NCBI RefSeq assembly: GCF_018760735.1
Contig: NZ_JAHHZN010000006.1
Span: 124,001 to 188,000, forward strand
Source of the DNA: Hymenobacter piscis
GTDB taxonomy: Bacteria > Bacteroidota > Bacteroidia > Cytophagales > Hymenobacteraceae
Direction of reading: 5' to 3'
DNA: 64,000 nucleotides
Each line of letters starts with the position of its first letter. Position 1 is the stretch's first letter. Of the stretch, positions 49,596-58,200 are shown in pieces. A program made the position numbers and the translations under genes. The notes under the pieces were generated by a model. The model was given only the letters and a program-made list of their open reading frames with translations, was not told the DNA's origin and ran no database searches.

Positions 49596-50276
49596 TTACC
49601 GGACGGGGCGGCTGGCGTGCAGGTACACCATGTCCAGGTGTTGCTCCAGAGCCTCCACCAGGGAGCTGCGTTCGGGCTGCTGGGTGGGGGCGGCTAGGGC
49701 GGTCAGCGCGTGGGTGGTGGCAGCCAGCTGGTCTTCAATTTCCTCCCAGCAGGGAATGGGGGCGCTGGACTGATCATCGCCGAGGCGGTGCAGGTCCAGC
49801 AGGTACATGGCCAGGCGGGCCAGGCGGCGCAGCAACTCCTGGTCGGTGGGCGCGAAGGGGCGGCTTTCCTGATCCAGAATGCACAGGGTGCCGATGGCAA
49901 AATCGTGCTCCGTGAGCAGGGGCGTGCCGGCGTAAAACACAAAGCTGGTCTGGGCCTGGGCCTGGGGACTGACCCAGGGGCAGGGGTGCAGTTGCAGGTT
50001 ATGGAAAATGGTGGTGTCGTGGGTGTACACGGCCGCCGAGCAGATGCAGTCCAGGCGGGCCATACGTTCGGGCAGCACCAGGCCGGTACTGCCCGGGTAC
50101 TGCACCTGGGTGGCTTCCACGATGGACATGATGGACATGGGCGCCCCGAATACGGCGGCCGTAAGCTCGATTACGGCCTGAAAAATCTGGTGCCGCAGGG
50201 GCAGGTGTGCGTAGAGCTGCACGGCTTCGAGCCGTTCAGTCTCGTTGGGTGGTACGGAGGCGGAGGGGTAAATCAT
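49596..50276 (-). CDS. GAF-domain protein
   Basis: 226 residues, cytosolic. A single GAF domain covers about residues 25-165: IFQAVIELTAAVFGAPMSIM, DCICSAAVYTHDTTIFHNLQ, FVFYAGTPLLTEHDFAIGTL and CILDQESRPFAPTDQELLRRL. A helical tail follows. GAF domains bind small ligands or chromophores; CICSAAV has two cysteines at the position where some GAF proteins hold haem or bilin, but I cannot assign one here. There is no output domain, so it may act with a separate kinase. It is transcribed from an upstream region of about 680 bases that contains repeats. Confidence 0.88.
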   Translation of the reverse strand: MIYPSASVPPNETERLEAVQLYAHLPLRHQIFQAVIELTAAVFGAPMSIMSIVEATQVQYPGSTGLVLPERMARLDCICSAAVYTHDTTIFHNLQLHPCPWVSPQAQAQTSFVFYAGTPLLTEHDFAIGTLCILDQESRPFAPTDQELLRRLARLAMYLLDLHRLGDDQSSAPIPCWEEIEDQLAATTHALTALAAPTQQPERSSLVEALEQHLDMVYLHASRPVR

Positions 50277-50664
50277 GCTAGGAGGGAAGCCAGCCAGTTG
50301 AAATGGGAAGGCAGTAGTACGCTTCAGAACAATGTAGACTGAAAATACTACAACTGGTTGCGCATACCTTCAAAACTCTGCCAACGGGGCCGAATGCTGC
50401 GTCAGTGCCTGATTTACTGGCTGAGTGACACGCCCCAACACGTCAGCCGGCGCCGAGTATTTCCGGCGTGGGCGGCACGGCTGTAGCGGCGCGACCCTTC
50501 GCGTCTCGGCGTTGAACGGCCGGGGCCACGCCGTACCGCCCAAACGGCACGGACGACGAGACGCGAAGGGTCGCGTCTCCACACCGGGCAGGCCAAGGCC
50601 TGGAACGACAACGGCCGCCCCCATCGGGGGCGGCCGTTGCTGGTTGTGGTGCTACGCGGGGTGG
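50277..50664. other. repeat-rich gap upstream of the GAF gene
   Basis: No gene seen. It contains an 18-bp perfect inverted repeat of the 'GAGACGCGAAGGGTCGC' type (50491-50508 and 50557-50574) and the hairpin at 50609-50639. Short frames over it (for example 50370-50624, minus) are repeat translations. Confidence 0.6.
50609..50639 (-). terminator. 14-bp hairpin downstream of the gene remnant
   Basis: CAACGGCCGCCCCC / GGGGGCGGCCGTTG, loop ATC. It lies 26 bases beyond the stop of the minus-strand remnant, as expected for the terminator of the lost gene. Confidence 0.7.
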
Positions 50665-50790
50665 CTACCTGGTGGGGGGCTTGGGGGAGCGGGCGGCCGT
50701 GTTGATGGTCTGGCGGGCCGACTGGTAGGCGGTGTAGAAGCGGGGCTCGGGGCGCTGGTAGCGCACCAGGTACTTATCGAGGCGGTGACA
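50665..50790 (-). pseudogene. 3' remnant of a truncated gene
   Basis: Reading the minus strand toward the TAG at 50665-50667 gives about 40 codons, ending DKYLVRYQRPEPRFY, TAYQSARQTIN, TAARSPKPPTR. Nearly every codon ends in G or C, like real genes here, and a terminator hairpin follows. The frame has no start: upstream it runs into the direct repeat at 50789-50930 and loses coding character. I read it as the tail of a gene whose 5' part was removed when the neighbouring module arrived. The family is not recognised. Confidence 0.5.
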
Positions 50791-50930
50791 AGGGCCGCTG
50801 CCCCGGTGGCGGGCTGACAAGCCACGCTAACCGGGTGGCAGCCGCTGGTAACGGGGCCGCAATGCCCTCAGCCCGCCGCCGCAGAGGCTTCAGCAGCGGC
50901 GGGAGTGGTTGTGACGGGTGGGGGAGTGGT
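50789..50930. repeat. direct repeat flanking the AAA/DUF4276 module, left copy
   Basis: The best-conserved part, 50807-50903 (97 nt), matches 52949-53045 with 11 differences by hand alignment (about 89% identity); similarity fades on either side. It contains the hairpin CCCGCCGC ... GCGGCGGG, which is kept in both copies. The left copy ends just before the ATPase start. Confidence 0.8.
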
Positions 50931-50957
50931 GCGGGTGGTACTACGTATGCAGCCAAG

Positions 50958-52292
50958 ATGGACCGGGAACTGATATGTGTACTCAACCCGCATTATCCCC
51001 GTACTTTGTGGCAACTACCGCCTTACCCCATGCCCGACCTTCCCGCCGCCACCGGTTTCCCCCGCCTCACCTACCTGCGCATCAAAAACTACCGCGCCCT
51101 GCGCGACGTGGAGCTGCGCGACCTGACGCCGCTGACGGTGCTCATCGGTCCCAACGGCAGCGGCAAGTCCACGGTGCTCGACGCGCTGGCGTTTCTGGCC
51201 GAAGCGGTGAGCGGCAACCTACAGCAAGCCTGGAATGATAGGGACCGTTTCAAGGGGATACGGACGCGCGGGCAGGAGGGGCCGATTGAGTTTGAGGTTG
51301 GATTGTATAGTGAGTTAGGTACTATAAACTACTTTTTAATCATAGGTGGAGATGACAATAAGCTTTCTGTTTTGGAAGAAGGGTTCTATTTGCCTGATGG
51401 AAGAATTTATGGGCATGGGACGCTTTTTAGAGCTTTTCTGTCACAGAAAGGAAATGCTACTGGTCTGACTTCTGATTTAATCCCTTCAGATACTAATGAG
51501 GAGGGCAAGTCGCTGCCTTCTGATAATCGGTATGTGTATCTAAGTGGTATAGGTGTGTCGATGCTGGGCTATGCGTTTGCTTATAGTCTTAAGATTAGTC
51601 CATACGCTCATACGATAAAGAACCTCCTACAATCCTACCGCTACATCCACCTCACCGACGACCACCTGAAGGGCTACTCCGATGCGGGGCCGCGGGAGAA
51701 GCTGTCGGCCAACGGGGACAACCTGCCCAACGTGCTGTACTACCTGCACACCCGGCACCCGGAGGCGCTGGCCCGCATCAGCGAGCAGCTGCGGCGCTGG
51801 GTGCCGGGGCTGGCGGAGGTGGTGATGGAAAGTACCTCCGATGAGCGGCTGCTGCTGCGCTTCCGGGATGCGCCGTTTGAGAAGCCCCTGCCGGCCCAGT
51901 ACATGTCGGATGGCACGATGCGGCTGGCGGCGCTGCTGACGCTGCTGTACGAGCCCAACGCCACCGGGCTGCTGGGCCTGGAGGAGCCGGAAAACGAGCT
52001 GCACCCGCGCCTGCTGCCGCGCCTGGCCGAGGAGCTTATTCAAGCCACCGAAACGCGGCAGCTATTGGTGGCTACGCACTCGCCGGCCTTGCTGAACAGC
52101 ATGGAGCCGGAGCAGGTCTGGATTCTGCACCGGGGAGCCGACGGCTACACCCAGGCGTCGAGGGTGGCCGATATGCCCGATATCGTGGCCATGGTGGAAG
52201 AAGGCTCCCCGCTGGGCTACCTCTGGTCGCGAAACTTCTTTGAGGTAGGCGACCCGCTGGCTTCTCCTTCTGCTACGCCAACCCAGGAGTAA
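50958..52292 (+). CDS. AAA family ATPase (OLD/RecF-like), first gene of the AAA-DUF4276 module
   Basis: 444 residues. An ABC/SMC-like ATPase: LTYLRIKNYRALRDVELRDL, Walker A GPNGSGKST at 64-72, a signature-like region YMSDGTMRLAALLTLLYEP, Walker B LLGLEEPENELHP (around 338-350) and the H-loop LLVATHSPALLNSM (H374). This is the AAA_21/OLD-type head domain without its own TOPRIM domain; the next gene, one base after the stop (TAAGATG), supplies a TOPRIM-like protein. Residues about 111-222 are encoded by DNA of 40% GC (119 of 300 bases, 51301-51600), against 68% in a sampled flank. ATG 50958 or 51030 may be the start; the longer frame through the repeat is not used. Confidence 0.85.
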   Translation: MDRELICVLNPHYPRTLWQLPPYPMPDLPAATGFPRLTYLRIKNYRALRDVELRDLTPLTVLIGPNGSGKSTVLDALAFLAEAVSGNLQQAWNDRDRFKGIRTRGQEGPIEFEVGLYSELGTINYFLIIGGDDNKLSVLEEGFYLPDGRIYGHGTLFRAFLSQKGNATGLTSDLIPSDTNEEGKSLPSDNRYVYLSGIGVSMLGYAFAYSLKISPYAHTIKNLLQSYRYIHLTDDHLKGYSDAGPREKLSANGDNLPNVLYYLHTRHPEALARISEQLRRWVPGLAEVVMESTSDERLLLRFRDAPFEKPLPAQYMSDGTMRLAALLTLLYEPNATGLLGLEEPENELHPRLLPRLAEELIQATETRQLLVATHSPALLNSMEPEQVWILHRGADGYTQASRVADMPDIVAMVEEGSPLGYLWSRNFFEVGDPLASPSATPTQE

Positions 52293-52293
52293 G

Positions 52294-52899
52294 ATGCGGG
52301 TCGAATTTCTTTTGGAAGAAGAGTCGGCGGAAGCAGCGTTGAAAATCCTGGTGCCGAAGCTCCTGCCGGCGCAGTACGTTGCCCGCTTCCGGGTGTTTGA
52401 GGGCTGCGCCGATTTGCTGCATCAACTCCCGGACCTGCTGAGAGGCTACCGCCGTCGGATCAGTCAGCCCGGCCAGCAGGATCTGCGCATTGTGGTATTG
52501 CTGGACGCGGATGGTATTGCCGCCCGCCGACTGGCTGAAATGGAAGCTTCGGCGGCTACGGCGGGGCTATTGAGCTACGCCCAGGCACCCGCCGGGCAGG
52601 TGTTTTATGTGCTCAATGCCTTGGCGGTGCAGGAGCTGGAAGCCTGGTTTCTGGGCGACCGGCAGGCTATTCAGACGGCTTACCCGCGGGTACATGCACA
52701 TCACTTCAGCGGATTGCCCGCTGACCCTGATACCATTCCCGATGCGTGGGAAACCCTGCTTCGGGTACTACAGAAAGCAGATGCCCGGGCTACCAAAGGC
52801 AAAGTAAAATGGGCGGAATCCATTGCGCCACATCTGGATATACCGGCCAATAAGTCGCCAAGCTTCCTGGCTTTCTGCCAGGGTCTGACCCAGCTGTAA
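52294..52899 (+). CDS. DUF4276 (TOPRIM-like) protein, second gene of the module
   Basis: 201 residues. MRVEFLLEEESAEAALKIL gives an acidic start, IVVLLDADGIAARRL gives a DxD pair (D71, D73), and LAVQELEAWFLGDRQAIQ gives further acidic residues (E114, E116). The E ... DxD ... E order is that of TOPRIM-fold nucleases as in OLD proteins, and the family pattern is DUF4276. It is translationally coupled to the ATPase (one base between stop and ATG). Pairs of an OLD-like ATPase with a separate TOPRIM-like protein, such as PARIS (AriA/AriB), act in phage defence; this pair is similar in design but uses a different second family. Nuclease activity is inferred, not shown. Confidence 0.8.
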   Translation: MRVEFLLEEESAEAALKILVPKLLPAQYVARFRVFEGCADLLHQLPDLLRGYRRRISQPGQQDLRIVVLLDADGIAARRLAEMEASAATAGLLSYAQAPAGQVFYVLNALAVQELEAWFLGDRQAIQTAYPRVHAHHFSGLPADPDTIPDAWETLLRVLQKADARATKGKVKWAESIAPHLDIPANKSPSFLAFCQGLTQL

Positions 52900-52917
52900 C
52901 GCCCGCTGCCGGAGTGG

Positions 52918-53072
52918 CAAGGCTCCCTGACCCGGTGGCACCGCCCAATGGCGGGCTGACAAGCCGTGCTAACCAAGCAGCATCCGCTGGTAACGGGGGC
53001 GCAACGCCCTCAGCCCGCCGCCGCAGAGGCTGGAGCAGCGGCGGGGCTGATTGTGGCGGGTGCGGGATTGGG
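52918..53072. repeat. direct repeat flanking the module, right copy
   Basis: Right partner of 50789-50930, offset 2142 bases in the core (52949-53045). It carries about 13 extra bases (ACCGCCCAATGGC) near its left end and the same CCCGCCGC / GCGGCGGG hairpin. It abuts the end of the minus-strand membrane gene. Confidence 0.8.
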
Positions 53073-53086
53073 GAGGATTATATCTA

Positions 53087-53656
53087 TCAGTTTTGTTCTG
53101 ATACCGGACGCCGCCAAGTGAGCAGGAACGGCAGGCACCCCAGTATTAATAGCCCCGAGCCTACAATACCTAACCGAGTAGCCAGCGGCCACGTCTCAAA
53201 CGCCCACCGCAGAAATGCCAAGCCACTTTTGACGGCCTCACTTTCATAATAGTGCGTCCAGGAAGTGATTACAGCAAGTACAAACAGCGCAACGGGAAGC
53301 AATTTGCTTTCCCGCCTATGCCACACCACTAGTGCCGACAGCATGCACCCCGTCAGAATAGCCAAAAACCATGCATATAGAGGGTCTGTCATTAGTCCGG
53401 TTATATCTGCTGCCGTGAGAGCTTGACCCTGGGGCGAATCTTGTATTGCCTGCATTCCTCTCTTTTGGTACAGGGTTATTATCTCGGCATATGGAATTAG
53501 TGCCAGTTGCCGCGCACCAAGAATGAGCAGGGGTATTGACAGAAAATGCAGGAGCAATAAACGCCAGTTGATACGTGGTAGCTGGATCAGCATAAGAGAG
53601 CTGGCTAAGGATGCAACTTCCGCAAAAAAGCTAGAATAGTAAATTTCGGTATCCAT
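53087..53656 (-). CDS. hypothetical membrane protein
   Basis: 189 residues from ATG 53656 (ATG 53674 is also possible). Four hydrophobic segments are visible: INWRLLLLHFLSIPLLIL, LYAWFLAILTGCMLSALVV, LLPVALFVLAVITSW and LGIVGSGLLILGCLPFLL. No family is recognised. Base composition is clearly less GC-rich than the core genes of the window, as in the two genes upstream of it, so it belongs to the accessory block. It ends at the right-hand direct repeat. Small membrane proteins are common as effectors in defence islands, but nothing in this one proves that. Confidence 0.7.
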   Translation of the reverse strand: MDTEIYYSSFFAEVASLASSLMLIQLPRINWRLLLLHFLSIPLLILGARQLALIPYAEIITLYQKRGMQAIQDSPQGQALTAADITGLMTDPLYAWFLAILTGCMLSALVVWHRRESKLLPVALFVLAVITSWTHYYESEAVKSGLAFLRWAFETWPLATRLGIVGSGLLILGCLPFLLTWRRPVSEQN

Positions 53657-53690
53657 ACTTGTTGGACACTTCATTAACCATCATTCACCA

Positions 53691-53731
53691 AACAAAAAGG
53701 CCATCTGCGCTACAGATAGCCTTTTTGTTTG
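53691..53731 (-). terminator. terminator of the STAS-like gene
   Basis: 12-bp stem AAACAAAAAGGC / GCCTTTTTGTTT, then one mismatch and five more pairs around a 5-nt loop. The minus-strand side ends in a T-rich run. Confidence 0.85.
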
Positions 53732-53741
53732 ATTAGATAAG

Positions 53742-54059
53742 CTACTCGGCTTTGGAATGCTTGGCAGCATCGGCCAAGTAGTCTTTTAACACTTGCAATT
53801 GTGCCGGCTTATAGTTGGTCAGCCGGATGCGCTTCATCAATTCACGCCCTTGTTGCTCGTACAAAGCACCAAATGAGGAGTTTAAAAAGGAACTCGAAAA
53901 TGCAGTCAAATTGAGCAAGGACAAAGTAACGGGAGCATTCTGTACTTCCAGTGCATGGCGTAGAGCCAGGAAGAGCTTCAGGCCGTCCGTATTGGTCAGC
54001 GTGTTATCGACGATGTCAAAAAGCTGCAATACCGGGCCGTTGGATATCGTGGTGTTCAT
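53742..54059 (-). CDS. STAS-like (DUF4325) protein
   Basis: 105 residues. The pattern LFLALRHALEVQNAPVTLSL, LNLTAFSSSFLNSSFGALYE and IRLTNYKPAQLQVLKDYL is that of the DUF4325 STAS-like domain: the SSSFLNSSFG segment takes the place of the phosphorylatable Ser loop of SpoIIAA. The gene upstream on the same strand, about 53 bases away, is a GHKL ATPase, so the two resemble an anti-sigma-kinase/anti-anti-sigma pair (SpoIIAB/SpoIIAA type). The direct target (a sigma factor or another partner) is not in the window. Terminator directly downstream. Confidence 0.8.
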   Translation of the reverse strand: MNTTISNGPVLQLFDIVDNTLTNTDGLKLFLALRHALEVQNAPVTLSLLNLTAFSSSFLNSSFGALYEQQGRELMKRIRLTNYKPAQLQVLKDYLADAAKHSKAE

Positions 54060-54112
54060 GAGGCAGGTAGTTGGCAGTTGAGAAAATATTTTAGGCAGTA
54101 TACGGAGTTTCG

Positions 54113-55039
54113 CTAAAAAAGCGAAGCCTCGCCGTCTAATACGTCTGGTTCCTCGGCGGGTAGCCGTTCGTGCAACAGCCGGATAGCAACCGTTGTTCCA
54201 GGGAAATTTTCACCAGCCAGATCCTTCGGATAAGCCTTGCCGGAGCTATCTACATGATACAGGGCATGAGAGGTTTGGATAGTGAGTGTTCCGCCAAGAG
54301 CCGCCAACCCCGTGCTCAGGGTATTAAGCCCGCGGCCCCGGTTGTGCGGACGCGACTTTGCGGAAAAATGTAGCTCCAAGGATTGTTTCAGCGCCTCAAT
54401 TGGCGGCAGCGGATTCTGCTGCTGAGATTCAAGATACCGGTTGACTGAATTTGGAATACCCATGCCAAAATCGGCTACTGCGATGAACAGACGCTCAGTG
54501 GCGGGGTAGTATTGCACCATGCAGTAGGCAATGCGCTCCGCCGCCCCGGCAGCGAAGGCGTGGTCGAAGATATTATTGAAGATTTCGGCCAGATACGTAG
54601 GTAGTACCGACAAATCTTTACCCTGAAAGAAATGGGCTTTATAGTGTCGGTAGGCACTTTCCGCGTAGTCGGCCATACTTTCCGGCTCTACCTTCCAGAA
54701 CACAAAGGAGGTAGAATCAGCGGGTAACGTAAAGCCATCGGGAGCAGTGCGGGTATTGGCATCCCACTGCCGCAGAAAACCAATATCCCGCAGATAAGCA
54801 TAGACAACGGAATCAGACGCTTCAAACCGAATAGGAATACCTGCCAGCCAGTATTCTTCCAGTAGGCAAGCCAACGTTACTACATGATGGGGCTTGATGG
54901 TTTGCTCGTTTGCCAGATCTACCCGGAGCAGCGTGAGGCCGGGCTTGCTGGACCTCACTTTCACTAATCGGTTATCCAGTAGAAAAGAAGCAAAGGCAGC
55001 CGTAGTGGTGAATACCTGAAAATAGATAACGTGCTCCAT
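54113..55039 (-). CDS. GHKL-type ATP-binding protein with N-terminal STAS-like region
   Basis: 308 residues. The C-terminal half has a GHKL ATPase fold: N box AEIFNNIFDHAF (N155/N156), G1 box VADFGMGI (D190) and the Gly-rich NRGRGLNTL; there is no His phosphoacceptor or sensor, so it is not a classical histidine kinase. The N-terminal ~110 residues (YFQVFTTTAAFASFLLDNRL, HHVVTLACLLEEYWLAGIPI) look like a further STAS-like domain. With the downstream DUF4325 gene it may form a partner-switching module. ATG 55039 is chosen because an exact TATCTTTG box lies at 55060-55067; the frame to 55138 would start before that promoter. Confidence 0.82.
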   Translation of the reverse strand: MEHVIYFQVFTTTAAFASFLLDNRLVKVRSSKPGLTLLRVDLANEQTIKPHHVVTLACLLEEYWLAGIPIRFEASDSVVYAYLRDIGFLRQWDANTRTAPDGFTLPADSTSFVFWKVEPESMADYAESAYRHYKAHFFQGKDLSVLPTYLAEIFNNIFDHAFAAGAAERIAYCMVQYYPATERLFIAVADFGMGIPNSVNRYLESQQQNPLPPIEALKQSLELHFSAKSRPHNRGRGLNTLSTGLAALGGTLTIQTSHALYHVDSSGKAYPKDLAGENFPGTTVAIRLLHERLPAEEPDVLDGEASLF

Positions 55040-55059
55040 GTAGTAAATGGGGTAGAGCA

Positions 55060-55067
55060 CAAAGATA
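55060..55067 (-). promoter_or_regulatory. -7 box TATCTTTG of the GHKL/STAS-like operon
   Basis: Exact match on the minus strand, 21 bases before ATG 55039. It implies a very short leader. Confidence 0.55.
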
Positions 55068-55140
55068 GCAGATGCCCTACCCACTGCCGCCTTGCCTGCC
55101 TTGCTGAGAAATCGAACTGTGACGGGGGAACAAAACATAC

Positions 55141-55185
55141 GAAGCGGACACGGGCGGACATCTAATGTCCGCCCGTGTCCGCTTC
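55141..55185. terminator. mfd: 21-bp perfect hairpin after mfd
   Basis: Left arm 55141-55161, loop CTA, right arm 55165-55185, core GCGGACACGGGCGGACAT. It lies 18 bases past the mfd stop and upstream of the GHKL gene. Confidence 0.75.
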
Positions 55186-55202
55186 ATGTCCGTCAGAATG
55201 GA

Positions 55203-58200
55203 CTACACTCCCACCGTTTCCTCACTCACCAGCTCGCTCAGAATGCGCTTGGCGGCCTGGACGCTTCTCACGTCTTCGAAGGAGATGATGAGCTGTTCTT
55301 TGCGCTCCTTCATGGAGGCCGAGCGCGGGTGGGTCTGCACGTAGCTGAGGATGTTGCCGAAGGTGGCGCCCTGGAAGTAGGGCTCGTTGTTGAGGGCCGG
55401 GATGAAGCCTTTGAGCAGGTTCTTCTTGAGCGTGAGCTTCTCGAACCCGGTCTGGCAGGCCAGCCAGCGCAGGCGCACAATGTCGGCGAGCTGCTCCACC
55501 TCCGCGGGCAGCGGCCCGAAGCGGTCCACGATGCCGGTGAGCAGCTTGCGCAGCTCCTCGGCGTTTTTGGCCCGGTCGAGCTTGCTGTAGAGCTGCAGGC
55601 GCTCCGACACGCTGCTCACGTAGCGGTCCGGAATGAGCACCTGCAAATCGGTTTCGATGTTGCATTCCTTGGGGCGGCCGGTGCCGGCAGCTTCCTGCAG
55701 GCGCTGGGTGGGGTCGCCGAGGAACAGGTCGCGGAACTCGGTTTCCTTGAGCTCCTGCACCGCCTCGTCGAGAATCTGGTGGTAGGTTTCGAAGCCCAGG
55801 TCGTTGATGAAACCCGACTGCTCGCCGCCCAGCAGGTTGCCCGCGCCCCGGATGTCCAGGTCGCGCATGGCCACGTTGAAGCCTGCGCCCAGGTCCGAGA
55901 ATTCCTCCAGGGTGCTCAGGCGCTTGCGGGCGTCGGAGGGCAGGCCGGCCACCGGGGGCGTGAGCAGGTAGCAGTAGGCCTTTTTGTTGGAGCGGCCCAC
56001 GCGGCCCCGCATCTGGTGCAGGTCACTGAGGCCGTGCATGTGGGCGCGGTTGATGAGGATAGTGTTGGCGTTGGCAATGTCGAGGCCCGACTCGATGAGG
56101 GTGGTGGCCACCAGCACGTCGTAGTCGCCGTCCACGAACTTCATCATGCGCTTTTCCAGCAGGTCGCCGTCCATCTGGCCGTGCACGTAGGTCACGCGGG
56201 CATCGGGCACGAGGCGCAGAATCATGCTGGCCTGCTCCTCGATGTCTTTCACGCGGTTGTGCACGAAAAACACCTGCCCGCCCCGCTTCAGCTCCCGCGA
56301 AATGGTGTCGCGGATCAGCAGCTCATCAAACACGTGCAGCTCCGTTTGCACCGGCTGGCGGTTGGGCGGGGGCGTGGCAATCACGCTCAGGTCGCGGGCC
56401 CCCATCAGCGAGAAGTGCAGGGTGCGCGGAATGGGCGTGGCCGACAGCGTGAGCGTGTCCACGTTCACCTTGATTTCCTTGAGCTTGTCCTTGGTTTTCA
56501 CCCCGAACTTCTGCTCCTCGTCAATCACCAGCAGGCCCAGGTCCTTAAATCTGACATCCTTATTCGTGAGGCGGTGGGTGCCGATGAGGATGTCGGTTTT
56601 GCCGTCGGCCACCCGGCCCAGGGTTTCCTTGATCTGCTTGGTGGTTTTGAAGCGGTTCACGTACTCCACCGTCACGGGCAGGTTGCCAAGCCGCTCGCGG
56701 AAGGTTTTGTAGTGCTGCATGGCCAGGATGGTGGTGGGCACCAGCACGGCCACCTGCTTGCCATCGGCCACGGCCTTGAAGGCGGCCCGGATGGCCACTT
56801 CCGTCTTGCCGAAGCCCACGTCGCCGCACACGAGGCGGTCCATGGGGTGGGGCACCTCCATGTCGCGCTTCACGTCCTCGGTGGCCTTGGCCTGGTCGGG
56901 CGTGTCCTCGTAGATAAAGCTCGATTCCAGCTCAGCCTGCATAAACGAGTCGTGGGCGAAGGCGTGGCCGGGCGCGGTTTTGCGCTTGGCGTACAGCCGG
57001 ATCAGCTCGGCCGCAATGTCCTTCACCTTTTTCTTAACCGACTTCTTCTTGTTTTCCCACTCCGGTGAGCCCAGCTTGCTCATGGTGGGCGGCGTGCCCT
57101 CGGCCCCGCTGTACTTGGCAATCTTGTGCAAAGCGTGGATGCTCACCGTCAGCACGTCGTCGTCGCGGTACACCAGCCGGATGGCCTCCTGCAGCCGGTC
57201 GTTGATTTCCACCTGGGTGAGGCCGGCGAAGCGGGCAATGCCGTAGTCCTGGTGCACCACGTAGTCGCCGGGCACCAGAGTGCGCAGCTCCTTCAGGGTG
57301 AGGGCCTTTTTCTTGCTGAACTTCCGGGTTTCCTGGGCCCTATAGAACCGCTCGAACAGCTGGTGGTCGGTGTACACTGCCAGGCGCAGCGTCTCGTCAA
57401 TGAACCCCTCGCGCAGCCCCAGCAGCAGGTGCTGAAACTGCACGTTGTTATCCAGCTCATCGAAGATGGTTCGCAAGCGGTCGGCCTGGCGCACCTGCTC
57501 GGCCGCTATGATGTTGGTATAGCCCTTGGCCTGGTTGTCGTGCAGGTTCTTCACGATGCGGTTGAAGTCCTTGCCGAAGCTGGGCTGGGGCTTGGCGCTG
57601 AACTGCAGCTCTTCCGCGCCGGTCTTGAAGTGAAACCGTTTGCCGAACTCCACCACCGCAAATCCTTCCAGCAGCTTGCGCAGCGTCTTGGCCGACTCAA
57701 ACAAATCGGCCGGCTTGCTCACCACCTGGGTGCCGCCCGCCACCGCCAGCAGCTCCTGGAAGCCCGCCTCGGCCTTGTCGAAGTACTCGTCCACCACGTC
57801 CAGGGTCTGGCGCACGTCCTTGGCCCACACGGCGGTGTTCCGGGGGATGAACTCCAGAAACGCCTCCCGCGTCTCCTGCAGCAGCTTGGTCTGCACGTTC
57901 GGGATGATGCTCACCTGGCTGCGCTTCTCCACCGACAGCTGGCTCTCGGGGTCAAACGTTCGGATGGTTTCCACCTCGTCCCCGAACAGCTCGATGCGGT
58001 AGGGCAGCTCGTTGGCGTACGAGAAGATGTCCACGATGCCGCCGCGCACGGCAAACTGGCCGGCCTCGTACACAAAGTCGCTCCGCTCGAAGTCGTATTC
58101 CGCCAGCATGTCGCTCACGAAGTTCACGTCCAGCTTGTCGCCCACCTTCACCAGAAAGGTGTTGGCCACGAGGCTCTTTTTGTTGATTACCTTCTCGAAC

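Noticed and set aside
50425-50986. Short frames over the repeats upstream of the ATPase (including PSARRRRG peptides seen at both repeat copies)
   Set aside because: The peptides are repeat translations; no start context, and the same string arises at 52914-53249.
50789-53072. Insertion sequence or transposon with direct repeats
   Set aside because: No transposase or integrase between the repeats, and no terminal inverted repeats; kept instead as a repeat-flanked module of unknown mobility.
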